This document shows, one piece after another, positions 7,940 through 14,657 of a stretch of DNA of 38,758 nt. Below the pieces are notes generated by a model. The model did not search any database and was not told the DNA's origin. It saw only the letters and a program-made list of their open reading frames with translations. The translations under genes and the position numbers were made by a program. The DNA is from Opitutia bacterium Tous-C1TDCM. GTDB lineage: Bacteria; Verrucomicrobiota; Verrucomicrobiia; Opitutales; Opitutaceae. The stretch spans positions 1 through 38,758 of the forward strand of contig NEUS01000026.1 of the NCBI GenBank assembly GCA_002288455.1, read 5' to 3'. Positions within the stretch are counted from its first letter, which is position 1; each line of letters starts with the position of its first letter.

Positions 7940-8225
7940 GTTTCAGGTCCTCTTCCTCGAGGGATTGCTGTTCGAGTGCGATCACTTCGGCGGCGGTCAT
8001 CCGAACCGCCGGCGCGTCCGGTCGGCAGCGAAAAACCGGGAATCCATGCTCGTTGATTTCCAACCCCGGGGGCAGGGGCGGTGGTGCCGTCGGTTCCGGG
8101 TCCTTCGCCTGCAAGCCCCGGCGGAGCGCGGCGGTGGCGACCTCCTTCATGGTGCTGCGCTCGTGCACGCTCCGGAGCTTCAATTCCTGCACCAAGTCGT
8201 CGGGTAGATCCAAGGTGGTTTTCAC
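7920..8225 (-). CDS. Ribbon-helix-helix antitoxin, VapB-like
   Basis: 101 residues from GTG 8225: the N-terminus reads VKTTLDLPDDLVQELKLRS (initiator read as Met), a classic ribbon-helix-helix DNA-binding start, followed by a helix with KEVATAALRRGL. A proline-rich linker (PEPTAPPPLPPG, about residues 49-60) leads to a C-terminal acidic region (IALEQQSLEEEDLKRAG) suited to wrapping around the PIN toxin. The frame extends upstream to 8357, but that sequence has no domain resemblance, so the GTG start is preferred. RHH antitoxins normally bind palindromes in their own promoter and repress the operon together with the toxin; no obvious operator was identified just upstream. Confidence 0.8.
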   Translation of the reverse strand: MKTTLDLPDDLVQELKLRSVHERSTMKEVATAALRRGLQAKDPEPTAPPPLPPGLEINEHGFPVFRCRPDAPAVRMTAAEVIALEQQSLEEEDLKRAGLAP

Positions 8226-8591
8226 GGAGCCAGCAAGCCAGCAAACCAGCTTGCCGTCAAGCTGGGCCTTGGCCTGATGCCACGCCCGTCGGTCGTCGCT
8301 TTTGCATAAAATGCCGGACAACAGCAGAATGCGGAAGGCTGATCGCCGACCGCTCAATCCGGTCAGCGACCCAAGGCGGCGGCGACGGTGCGGAAGTTGG
8401 CGAGGCCAGCCTCGATGTTATCGATGAGCCTTGTTTAATCGAAGCGGGGTTAAACGGAATAAGCGGTCGGCTTATTGAATCGAACCACAGTTCGATGGAA
8501 TAAGGCGGTGAGAATTTACAACCTCCACCCTTCCCGACGCATGAGTCCTTGCAAAGGCCGACGGCGGCCACGGCGGCGGAGCCGTATGCAT
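8226..8591. other. Gene-free 366 bp with short remnants and stacked hairpins
   Basis: No convincing complete gene on either strand. On the minus strand from about 8432 to the TGA at 8363 the peptide IDNIEAGLANFRTVAAALGR precedes a stop; it reads like the tail of a decayed gene. From ATG 8595 (minus) the peptide MNAYGSAAVAAVGL looks like the head of another. Neither is assignable with confidence. The part between them (8433-8495) is AT-richer than its surroundings and packed with inverted repeats. Confidence 0.5.
8433..8495. repeat. Three consecutive short palindromes
   Basis: GTTTAA (8433-8438) with TTAAAC (8450-8455); AATAAGC (8458-8464) with GCTTATT (8470-8476); TCGAAC (8480-8485) with GTTCGA (8490-8495). 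All three are perfect, back to back, with loops of 11, 5 and 4 bases. This could be a site for a DNA-binding or recombination protein, or the folded end of an element. No T-tract marks it as a terminator. Confidence 0.7.
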
Positions 8592-9482
8592 TCATGGTTT
8601 CGAACTCCTTCGAGCCGGTGACCGGGCCTCTGAGTCAACCGGGGACTTGCGGGTCGATTTCGCCGAAGTTGCGGCAGCGTTGCGCAACCGGCGGGCAAAG
8701 GCGGCGACGGTCAGGAACGGATCGGTGCGATGAATTGCGCGGTGGCAGTTCGGGCAAAGGACCGCGAGGTCGTCGAGACACGTTTTGACCTCACGCTTGC
8801 TCGCCGAAAGCGGGCGGAGGTGGTGGACCTCGAAAATCCTGGCGGCGAGGTTGCCGTATTTCAGATGGGTTTCGCCGCAGGCTTCGCAGAAGAGCGCGCC
8901 GTGTCGCTCTACGAAGGCTTCTTTTTTCCTGCGCGCCTGCTGCGGATTCCGCTCCCGGATCAGGTGCGTGACGAGGGTAAGGCGGCCTTCACTTGCCTCC
9001 GCATCCACATCGCGCATCGGCTCGACGGCGACGTCTTGCTCCCATACGGCGGCCTCGGGGTTGGCGCCGACGACAATTCGGTAGAGCTCCTTGCCTTGCT
9101 CCGGTGTGAGCGGATAAGCCGTGCCGTATCTTGCGCGCTGGAGAAAGTGCGCACCGGCCAACCGGGGGTAGGCCTTGAGCTCCCGGAGAGTTGGCCGGTA
9201 CGCGAGCTGTGCGGTGAGGTAGCGCACGCGCAGGACGTATTCGCCGGCTTCGCGATGGTTTGGAGAAATCGCGATCCCCAGACCGGCCAGATGGAGCGCG
9301 GGCGCGGACGCCCAGAGGAAGATGCGGTCGCCGGGCGCGGGACCCTGTGCGGCTACGACGTGACCCCAATTCTCCTCTCTAAGCGGGTGCAGCTCGTCTT
9401 CATATCGATACGATCCGGGATTTGCTTTGAGCACCCAATAGTTCATAGCGGCAGTTTGGAGTGTCGGGCTTTTCTGGGCCAT
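8592..9482 (-). CDS. EVE-HNH modification-dependent endonuclease
   Basis: 296 residues from ATG 9482, which overlaps the hsdM stop (TGATG); an internal Met (9446) begins the domain at MNYWVLKANPGSYRYED. Residues about 13-150 resemble an EVE domain (PUA-like fold that reads modified bases): NYWVLKANP start, REENWGHV, GDRIFLWAS. The C-terminal part is an HNH nuclease: Cys199-x2-Cys202 (CEACG), then EVHHLRPLS (His220/His221), then CPNCHRAIH with Cys243, Cys246, His247 and His251. EVE-HNH proteins are known to restrict DNA carrying modified cytosines. All zinc and catalytic residues seem present, so it should be active. Its coupling to a methyltransferase subunit gene, in the place where hsdS often stands, is unusual. 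A basic Ser/Arg/Lys-rich tail ends the protein. Confidence 0.85.
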   Translation of the reverse strand: MAQKSPTLQTAAMNYWVLKANPGSYRYEDELHPLREENWGHVVAAQGPAPGDRIFLWASAPALHLAGLGIAISPNHREAGEYVLRVRYLTAQLAYRPTLRELKAYPRLAGAHFLQRARYGTAYPLTPEQGKELYRIVVGANPEAAVWEQDVAVEPMRDVDAEASEGRLTLVTHLIRERNPQQARRKKEAFVERHGALFCEACGETHLKYGNLAARIFEVHHLRPLSASKREVKTCLDDLAVLCPNCHRAIHRTDPFLTVAAFARRLRNAAATSAKSTRKSPVDSEARSPARRSSKP

Positions 9483-10192
9483 CACAGGAGTAGCTTGCGA
9501 GCACCGGAGGCGGGAGCGAGGGGTGTGCTGCGGGCCGCGGGTGCGTCGGGTGCAGCTTCGCCGGGGAGGGGCGGGAGGCCGAGTTCGGCGAGGTAGGTGT
9601 TGTGCTTGGCGGTGGCGGCGCGGATGCGGTCCTCGATTTCGCGCAACTGGCCGTGGGTGGCGGCGAGGTCGATTTCTTCCTCGGCGGTGGCCGTGCTGAT
9701 GTAGCGGGAGATGTTGAGGTTGAACTCGTTTTTCTCGATCTCGGCCATTTCTACCCGGCGGGAGTAGCGGGGCTCTTCTTTTCGAAACTTGTAGGTCTCG
9801 ATGATCTTGGCGATGTGCTCCGGGGTGAGTTGGTTCTGGCGTTTGCCTTTCACGTAGTGCTCAGCGGCGTTGATGAAGAGCACGTCGTCGGGCTGCTTAC
9901 ACTTCTTGAGGACGAGGATGCAGACCGGGATGCCGGTGGAGTAGAAGAGGTTCGCGGGCAGGCCGATGACGGTGTCGATGTGGCCGTCTTTGAGGAGTTT
10001 TTGGCGGATGCGTTCTTCGGCGCCGCCACGGAAGAGCACGCCGTGGGGCAAAATGATGGCCATCACGCCTTCGTCCTTCAGGTAGTGGAAGCCGTGGAGG
10101 AGAAAGGCGAAGTCGGCGGCGGACTTGGGGGCGAGGCCGTGGTTTTTGAAGCGCACGTCGTCGCCCAGGGCGTCGGTCGGTTCCCAGCGGTA
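9482..10192 (-). pseudogene. hsdM: HsdM type I methyltransferase subunit, 5'-truncated
   Basis: The C-terminal half of a type I restriction-modification methylase subunit. Recognisable: RWEPTDALGDDVRFKNHG, LAPKSAADFAFLLHGFHYLK, GVMAIILPHGVLFRGGAEERI, GLPANLFYSTGIPVCILVL, and a C-terminal tail ending LAELGLPPLPGE that is typical of the family. The N-terminal helical domain, the SAM-binding motif and the NPPY catalytic motif that should precede the RWEP stretch are absent. Homology stops abruptly near 10192, where a plus-strand RDD gene begins. The ATG at 10154-10156 is an internal GTG/Val position in intact relatives, not a true start. Without the catalytic motif it cannot methylate. Its stop overlaps the start of the EVE-HNH gene (TGATG). 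No hsdS or hsdR is in the window. Confidence 0.8.
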
Positions 10193-10911
10193 TGGGCGTC
10201 GATCTGGCGCTGGTGTCGCTGCTTTCGTTGCTCTCCGGGCCCTGGCTCGGGATCGCCACCGGGGCGATGCTCACGGTGTTGCTCGGCAATGCGGCCTCGG
10301 CGCCGGCGGCGCTGAAGATCGCGCGCGTCGCGTTGCGGGGTTTGGGCGCGGTGATTGCGGGGCTGTCGATCTTGGCGCTGGGGCATTCCGATCTCGTGCG
10401 CGCGGACGGGTTGAAGCTGTCGGCGCTGGAGGCGACGGAGAGCGCGGCGCTGCGGGAAACGGTTTACGTGGCGCCGACGGCGTCGGCGGCGGAATTGCGC
10501 ACGGCGGTGGGCGAACTGGAGAAACAGGTGGAGACGCTGAAGGCGGAGCAGCGGGCGCAGGCGGCGGCGCAGCGATCGTGGGTGACGCAGGCGCAGTCGT
10601 TTGCGCGGTCGCTGGGCGTGACGTTCGGCTGGTCGGGCGTGTATTTCACGCTGTTCGCCGGCGCGTTGGGCGGGCGCACGCCGGGCAAACTGTTGCTGCG
10701 GATCCGCGCGGTGAAGACGAACGGGTTGCCGTTCGCGTTTTTCGACGGATTCGTCCGGCACGGCGGCTATGTCGCGGGTGTGGCGATGGGGATGATCGGT
10801 TTTCTGAAACTGCTGTGGGATCCGAACCGGCAGGCGGTGGAGGATCGGATCGCGGGGACGGTGGTGCTGGGGGATATGGTTGAGAGTTCGGAGTTCAGAG
10901 TTCGGAGTTGA
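10192..10911 (+). CDS. RDD family membrane protein, probably 5'-truncated
   Basis: 239 residues in this frame. It begins directly inside a membrane helix, MGVDLALVSLLSLLSG, where RDD proteins normally carry a short Arg-rich lead before the conserved Asp. A second hydrophobic segment (GLGAVIAGLSILALGHS), a coiled-coil-like linker (about residues 95-135) and a C-terminal RDD part (WSGVYFTLFAGALGGRTPGK, LLRIRAVKTNGLPF, DRIAGTVVL) follow. The ATG straddles the point where hsdM homology ends on the other strand, so this start is probably accidental and the true 5' end lost. The last 10 residues (VESSEFRVRS) are encoded by repeat sequence, and the TGA lies in the arm of a palindromic element. RDD proteins include Na+/H+ antiporters, but most have no known role. 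Confidence 0.65.
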   Translation: MGVDLALVSLLSLLSGPWLGIATGAMLTVLLGNAASAPAALKIARVALRGLGAVIAGLSILALGHSDLVRADGLKLSALEATESAALRETVYVAPTASAAELRTAVGELEKQVETLKAEQRAQAAAQRSWVTQAQSFARSLGVTFGWSGVYFTLFAGALGGRTPGKLLLRIRAVKTNGLPFAFFDGFVRHGGYVAGVAMGMIGFLKLLWDPNRQAVEDRIAGTVVLGDMVESSEFRVRS

Positions 10912-11058
10912 GGAAGCTCTGAAAAACGCGGCGCTGGCTGTGGCTGCGAGCGCCAGCGAGTGGCGGGATTCCGGGCACCGTCGGCAGTTTTCCTCCGTTC
11001 GCTGGCGCTCGCGCTACGAATTGGCCGCGGTCGCGGCGTTTTTCAGAGTTTCCTCAAC
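10907..11058. repeat. MITE-like 152-bp palindromic element
   Basis: Terminal arms 10907-10929 (GTTGAGGAAGCTCTGAAAAA onward) and 11036-11058 are reverse complements with one mismatch. A second perfect 14-bp arm pair, GCGAGCGCCAGCGA at 10946-10959 and its complement at 10999-11012, sits inside. There is no coding capacity. The terminal motif closely matches 38637-38658, the apparent left end of an IS5-type element, so this may be a non-autonomous derivative mobilised by the same transposase. Confidence 0.7.
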
Positions 11059-11116
11059 GTTCAACTCCCAACGGCAGCTTTTGGCTCAGCGGCCACCGCG
11101 CAACCGACGCTGCGCG

Positions 11117-11659
11117 TCAGAGGCTCGCGACGCGTTCGGCGCCGGCGACGGCGAGGGCGGCTTGGAAGGGGCGGAGGTGGGCGCGGATCTTCGCGATTTC
11201 GGCCGACGTGGGTTTCTCCGGATCGGCGACGCCCGGGGGCGGGCCGTGGCGCTCGAGGCACTGGGTCAAAACGGTCGCGGCTTGTTCGGCCGGAAGGCGA
11301 CCGCCGTTGAGAAAAACTTCCAGGTCGCCGGCCATGGGTTCGTTGCCGGCGGCGAGTTTCACGATGGCGACGCCGCTGAAGACGAGGCGCCGCAGCGCGC
11401 GTTCGCCGCCGGAGCGGAGGATGCCGTTGCGGTCGCCGACGGCGACGAGGCCGGCCGCGGCGTGGTGGCGCTGGAGTTGGGCGGCGCGCAGGAAAACGGC
11501 GAATTCGCCGGCGCCGTCGCGGACGGTGTCGCCGGCGTTCCATTCGGCGCTGTGGAGCACGGCGACGCCGGCCTTGGCGGTGTCGCGGGCGGAGAGGACG
11601 GGGGCGGCGAAGAGGGCCGCACCGAGCAGAAGCGAACGAAGGACGGCGGGCGCGGACAT
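11117..11659 (-). CDS. Small exported protein of unknown function
   Basis: 180 residues from ATG 11659 (the frame runs back to 11911, but only through the terminator and intergenic DNA). Residues 1-23 are a signal peptide ending APVLSA. The mature part contains HAAAGLVAVGDRNGILRSGG, then ERALRRLVFSGVAIVKLA, then a loop, then GGRLPAEQAATVLTQCLERHG and an arginine-rich helical tail. The AAGLVA.GD and GVAIVKLA strings recall the C-terminal half of L-asparaginase-fold proteins, but the catalytic threonine motifs are absent, so I do not assign that function. One cysteine only. It follows a minus-strand terminator and so is probably transcribed alone. Confidence 0.65.
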   Translation of the reverse strand: MSAPAVLRSLLLGAALFAAPVLSARDTAKAGVAVLHSAEWNAGDTVRDGAGEFAVFLRAAQLQRHHAAAGLVAVGDRNGILRSGGERALRRLVFSGVAIVKLAAGNEPMAGDLEVFLNGGRLPAEQAATVLTQCLERHGPPPGVADPEKPTSAEIAKIRAHLRPFQAALAVAGAERVASL

Positions 11660-11766
11660 GAGACTCCGGAAGCATGGCGGATGCCGTCGGGCGGTCGTCC
11701 GGACCCGCATGAAAAACTTTCCCGCGGCCGGCTGCGGGTCCCAATCCCGTGCATGGTGCGGGGCGC

Positions 11767-11798
11767 AAAAAAACCGGCCCGCGGAAGGCGCGGGCCGG
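11767..11798 (-). terminator. Intrinsic terminator after the 11832-12521 gene
   Basis: CCGGCCCGCG (11774-11783) pairs perfectly with CGCGGGCCGG (11789-11798) over a 5-base loop. Read on the minus strand it is followed by seven T residues (11773-11767). It lies 34 bases past the stop at 11832. Confidence 0.9.
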
Positions 11799-11831
11799 TG
11801 GGGTTCGGATCGGGGCTGGGGTGGGCCCGGA

Positions 11832-12521
11832 TCAGGAACGGGGGCTGGGCTTGGCGGCGGCGTTGAGGGCGGCGCGCAGTTCGCTGCGGATTTCCTCGGG
11901 CTGGCGATCAAGCTGGGCGCGGCAGATGTCCATCACGCGGGGATGGGCCGAGGCGTGCTGGGCGAGGGCCATGCGGGTGGCGGAGGTGAGGCCGGGTTCA
12001 TTGAGGCCGAAACCGTCGAGGATCGCGACGACGTGGCGGCCGTCGCCGCTGGCGAGGAAGGCGCCCCACTGGAGACGCATCGAGGAGGGGGAACGGACGG
12101 TGGTGTCGACGACGCGCTGGCTCGGGGTGTTGGCGAGGCGTTCGACTTCGGAGCGGACGGGGGACTTCTGGGCGAGCAGGCGGAGCCAGTTGGCGCCGAG
12201 CGGATGGCCGGACTGCCAGAGGGCGGCGGCGAGCAGGCGCTGGTCGCGCGCGGGCAGGGTGTTCAGCTGATCGAGCCAGCCTTCGACTTTGTCCGGATTC
12301 TGGGCGAACACGGTGCCGAGGAAACCGATGGCAACGGCGGTGTTTTCCGCGCGCTCGAAATAGCCTTCGCGGCTGAGGCGCTCGATCGCGGCCGGCACCT
12401 GGGCCGGTTGCGGGTTCAGGTAATAGGTTTCGAGCCAAGCTTGGGCCGAGATTTCGGCGCGAAGCGCGGCGACGGAGGCCAGCGCGAAGCCGGCGAGGAG
12501 GAGACGAAGCAGGGTTTTCAT
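11832..12521 (-). CDS. Exported helical (alpha-solenoid) protein, unknown function
   Basis: 229 residues from ATG 12521, which begins a clear signal peptide (MKTLLRLLLAGFALASVAAL, cleavage near RAE). The mature protein is almost all helix: AWLETYYLNPQPAQVPAAIERL, YFERAENTAVAIGFLGTVF, DKVEGWLDQLNTLPARDQRL, LLAAALWQSGHPLGANWLRL and similar helix pairs, then a short Ser/Pro tail. This suggests an alpha-solenoid of TPR- or HEAT-like pairs acting as a periplasmic binding or scaffold protein. I recognise related 'hypothetical' proteins in pattern but no named family. It is followed by a strong intrinsic terminator and so forms a single-gene transcript. Confidence 0.8.
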   Translation of the reverse strand: MKTLLRLLLAGFALASVAALRAEISAQAWLETYYLNPQPAQVPAAIERLSREGYFERAENTAVAIGFLGTVFAQNPDKVEGWLDQLNTLPARDQRLLAAALWQSGHPLGANWLRLLAQKSPVRSEVERLANTPSQRVVDTTVRSPSSMRLQWGAFLASGDGRHVVAILDGFGLNEPGLTSATRMALAQHASAHPRVMDICRAQLDRQPEEIRSELRAALNAAAKPSPRS

Positions 12522-12686
12522 AGCGTGAACAGACTGAGGTTGAAATCCGGCGGCCGCGGCGGGAACAAGGGGTTGGCAGCCGAACAGAAGGAAGCTACGG
12601 CGCACGGCCAATTCCGTAAAGTTTCCAAGCGATGAAACCTTTTCATCCGCGGTCGGCGGTGGCGCGGCCCGCGCTTATGGCCGTCC

Positions 12687-12702
12687 GTAAGTAATCACTC
12701 AC
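12687..12702. promoter_or_regulatory. Operator-like palindrome GTAAGT-aatc-ACTCAC
   Basis: A 6-4-6 imperfect dyad with one mismatch, of the same architecture as the perfect site at 20858-20873. Position fits the upstream region of the minus-strand gene ending at 11832. Half-sites of this GTAAG/GTGAG type are typical of TetR/AcrR-family repressors; no such regulator is in the window. Confidence 0.3.
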
Positions 12703-12720
12703 TCGCCGCCGGCGGGCAGG

Positions 12721-12748
12721 AAAAAGGCCGGCTGGGGTCCAGCCGGCC
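12721..12748 (-). terminator. Intrinsic terminator, probably of the amidase cluster
   Basis: GGCCGGCTGG (12726-12735) pairs perfectly with CCAGCCGGCC (12739-12748) with a 3-base loop. On the minus strand it is followed by TTTTT (12725-12721). It lies about 240 bases past the stop of the last amidase, with a repeat between them. Confidence 0.8.
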
Positions 12749-12800
12749 CGGGAAGGAGAACCAAGGGCCCCTTGGGGATTGAGTTTGGAAGATGCGTTGG

Positions 12801-12960
12801 GACACAGAGGTCGCGGAGGAAGACCGGGAGGGCACGGAGGGTGGGGACTGGACCGGGGTGTCCTCTGTATTCACCCGCCGGATGAATCCGTTTCGGACGC
12901 TCGTCGGATCGGCTTGGCCACTCGGTGGACTCCTTGTCCTCCTCCGTGCGCTCAGTGACC
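12801..12960. repeat. Diverged inverted repeat of the CACAGAGG/CACGGAGG family
   Basis: The left arm starts GACACAGAGGTCGCGGAGGA at 12801; the right arm (12930-12960), read in reverse complement, gives GGTCACTGAGCGCACGGAGG onward. The arms match at roughly three of four positions, far less than the near-perfect copy at 5884-5972, so this looks like an older copy. GTGTCCTCTGTATTC at about 12859-12873 is a further half-copy between them. Confidence 0.55.
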
Positions 12961-12984
12961 CGCCAAGAGCGGGGACGGTAAGTC

Positions 12985-14637
12985 TCAGAGCGCCGGGACG
13001 GAGGCCGGCGGTTTGCGGTGTTTCGTGGCCTGCTCGTAGGCGTAGGCGAGCTTGATGAGCTCGGCGTCGCTGAACGGCAGCCCGAGGAAGGCGAGGCCGG
13101 CGGGGATGCCGTCGGCGTCGAAGCCCATCGGCACGGTGATCGTGGGCGTGTGGATGAGGAACGTGTTCAGGGAAACGACGCCGCCGTTGCTCTTGTAGGG
13201 CGGGGTGGTGGCTTCCTGGATCAGGGTGGGCTGGTGTTCGACGGCTTTGTAGGCGAGGGCGGTGACCTTGGCGTCGGCCATGACCTTGGCCATGTTCATC
13301 AGCAACTGCTCGCGGGCGCGCTGGGACTCGAGCAGGCGGGCCGGGTCCGCGGGGGGACGGGCACCGCCGGCGCGTCCGCTGCCGGTGTAGCCGACGCCGC
13401 CGGTGGCCGCGGAGGCGGGATTTTCGGCGCGGTACTTGGCGACCATGGTTTTGAAGCTCGTGGCCATGGCGGGGTGCTTGTTGATGTCGTCCTGATTTTT
13501 GAATTGGGAATTGGGATTCCGGGAGAGGTAAACCTTGAGCGCCTCCTCGGTGCGGGCCGGATCGGAGGCGCGTTTGGCTTGGAGGGCCTTGAGATCGGGG
13601 ATGACGATATCGACGAGGACGGCGCCGGCGGCCTTGAGTTCGCCGAGGGCTTTCTGGAAGACGGCGTCGACTTTCTTGAAATCGGGGGAGTCGGGCCGGG
13701 AGCCGCCGCCGATGGCCTCGCGGATGACGCCGATGCGCGCGCCCTTGAGGGCGTTTTTGTCGAGGTAGGAGGTGTAGGATTTCGGCGTGTGCATCACGCC
13801 GAAGGCAGTGATCGGGTCCTCGGCATCGTAGCCGACCATGACGTCCATCATCTTCGCGAGGTCGGCGACGGTGCGGGTCATCGGTCCCATTTGCGCGGTG
13901 GGGACGGGATGGCCGTCCCACATGCCGCTGCGGCTGATGAGACCGGGCGTCGGGCGCATGCCGGCGAGGGCGCCCCAGGCGGCGGGGCGCTTGAGGGAGG
14001 AGCTGGTTTCCTCGCCGATGGCGATGAGGCCGAAGTTGGCGGCGAGGGCGCCGCCGGAGCCGCCGGAGGAACCGCCGACGGTGCGGTCGAGGGCGTAGGG
14101 GTTGCGCGAATAGCCGGTGAGGGCGCTGTAAGTGTCGCCGCCCGCGAATTCGCTCAGCGTGGTTTTCGCGAAGATGATGGCGCCGGCGGCGCGGAGCTTG
14201 GCGACGGGGAACGAGTCGAGGGGCGTGACGTAGTCCTTGAAGACGACGGTGCCTTGCGTCGTGGCCATGCCGGCGACGTCGATTTCGTCTTTCACGAGGA
14301 CGGGCACGCCGTGCATGGGGCCGATGAGTTTGCCGGTGCGGGCGAACTCGGCGTCGATCTTGTCGGCGTCGGCGAGGGCCTGCGGGTTGACCGAAACGAT
14401 GCAGTTAACGAGCGGGCCCTTCTGGTCGTAGGCGGCGATGCGGTCGAGATAGGCCTGGGTGAGTTGGCGGGCGGTGAGGCGCTTAGATTTGAAGGCGTTG
14501 TGGGCGTCCTCGATGGTGAGTTCGAGGACGTCGAACTTGGCCGCGGGGGCCGCGAGGCTGACCGCGGGCAGCGCGAGGCTGAAGCAGGCCAGCGCGAGCG
14601 TGAAGCGGGGACGGGAGACGGGGGAGCGGAGGAGCAT
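12985..14637 (-). CDS. Exported amidase-signature enzyme 1
   Basis: 550 residues. A signal peptide covers about residues 1-30 (ALACFSLALPAVSLAAP). The amidase-signature core follows, with all catalytic parts: Lys116 in VPVLVKDEID, cis-Ser191 in VGGSSGGSGG, and the nucleophile Ser214 in EETSSSLKRPAAW, which differs from the common TGGSIRIPA form. A Gly/Ala/Arg-rich loop (SAATGGVGYTGSGRAGG) near the C-terminal third is unlike the two neighbouring paralogues. The enzyme should hydrolyse a carboxamide or amide bond outside the cytoplasm; substrates in the family range from simple amides to peptide amides. It is the third and last of three tandem amidases, 20 bp after the previous one, probably in one transcript. 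It is the most diverged of the three. Confidence 0.9.
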   Translation of the reverse strand: MLLRSPVSRPRFTLALACFSLALPAVSLAAPAAKFDVLELTIEDAHNAFKSKRLTARQLTQAYLDRIAAYDQKGPLVNCIVSVNPQALADADKIDAEFARTGKLIGPMHGVPVLVKDEIDVAGMATTQGTVVFKDYVTPLDSFPVAKLRAAGAIIFAKTTLSEFAGGDTYSALTGYSRNPYALDRTVGGSSGGSGGALAANFGLIAIGEETSSSLKRPAAWGALAGMRPTPGLISRSGMWDGHPVPTAQMGPMTRTVADLAKMMDVMVGYDAEDPITAFGVMHTPKSYTSYLDKNALKGARIGVIREAIGGGSRPDSPDFKKVDAVFQKALGELKAAGAVLVDIVIPDLKALQAKRASDPARTEEALKVYLSRNPNSQFKNQDDINKHPAMATSFKTMVAKYRAENPASAATGGVGYTGSGRAGGARPPADPARLLESQRAREQLLMNMAKVMADAKVTALAYKAVEHQPTLIQEATTPPYKSNGGVVSLNTFLIHTPTITVPMGFDADGIPAGLAFLGLPFSDAELIKLAYAYEQATKHRKPPASVPAL

Positions 14638-14657
14638 GGGAAATCGAGGCTGGGAAA

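Larger units (their letters stand above)
12522..12984. other. Gene-free 463 bp: promoter side, terminator and repeats
   Basis: No gene supported on either strand. Contents in order: upstream region of the 11832-12521 gene, an operator-like 6-4-6 palindrome (12687-12702), a minus-strand terminator (12721-12748), a small palindrome CCAAGGGCCCCTTGG (12761-12775), and a diverged CACAGAGG/CACGGAGG inverted repeat (12801-12960) just past the last amidase gene. Confidence 0.7.

Noticed and set aside
8433..8455. Integron attC site
   Set aside because: GTTAAAC fits the R' core, but the paired core has a mismatch, the distance is only 23 bp, and no integrase or cassette array is visible.
8257..8595. 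A 112-codon minus-strand frame between VapB and EVE-HNH
   Set aside because: No domain, runs through the palindromes, and overlaps the antitoxin upstream region; at most its first residues may be a gene remnant.
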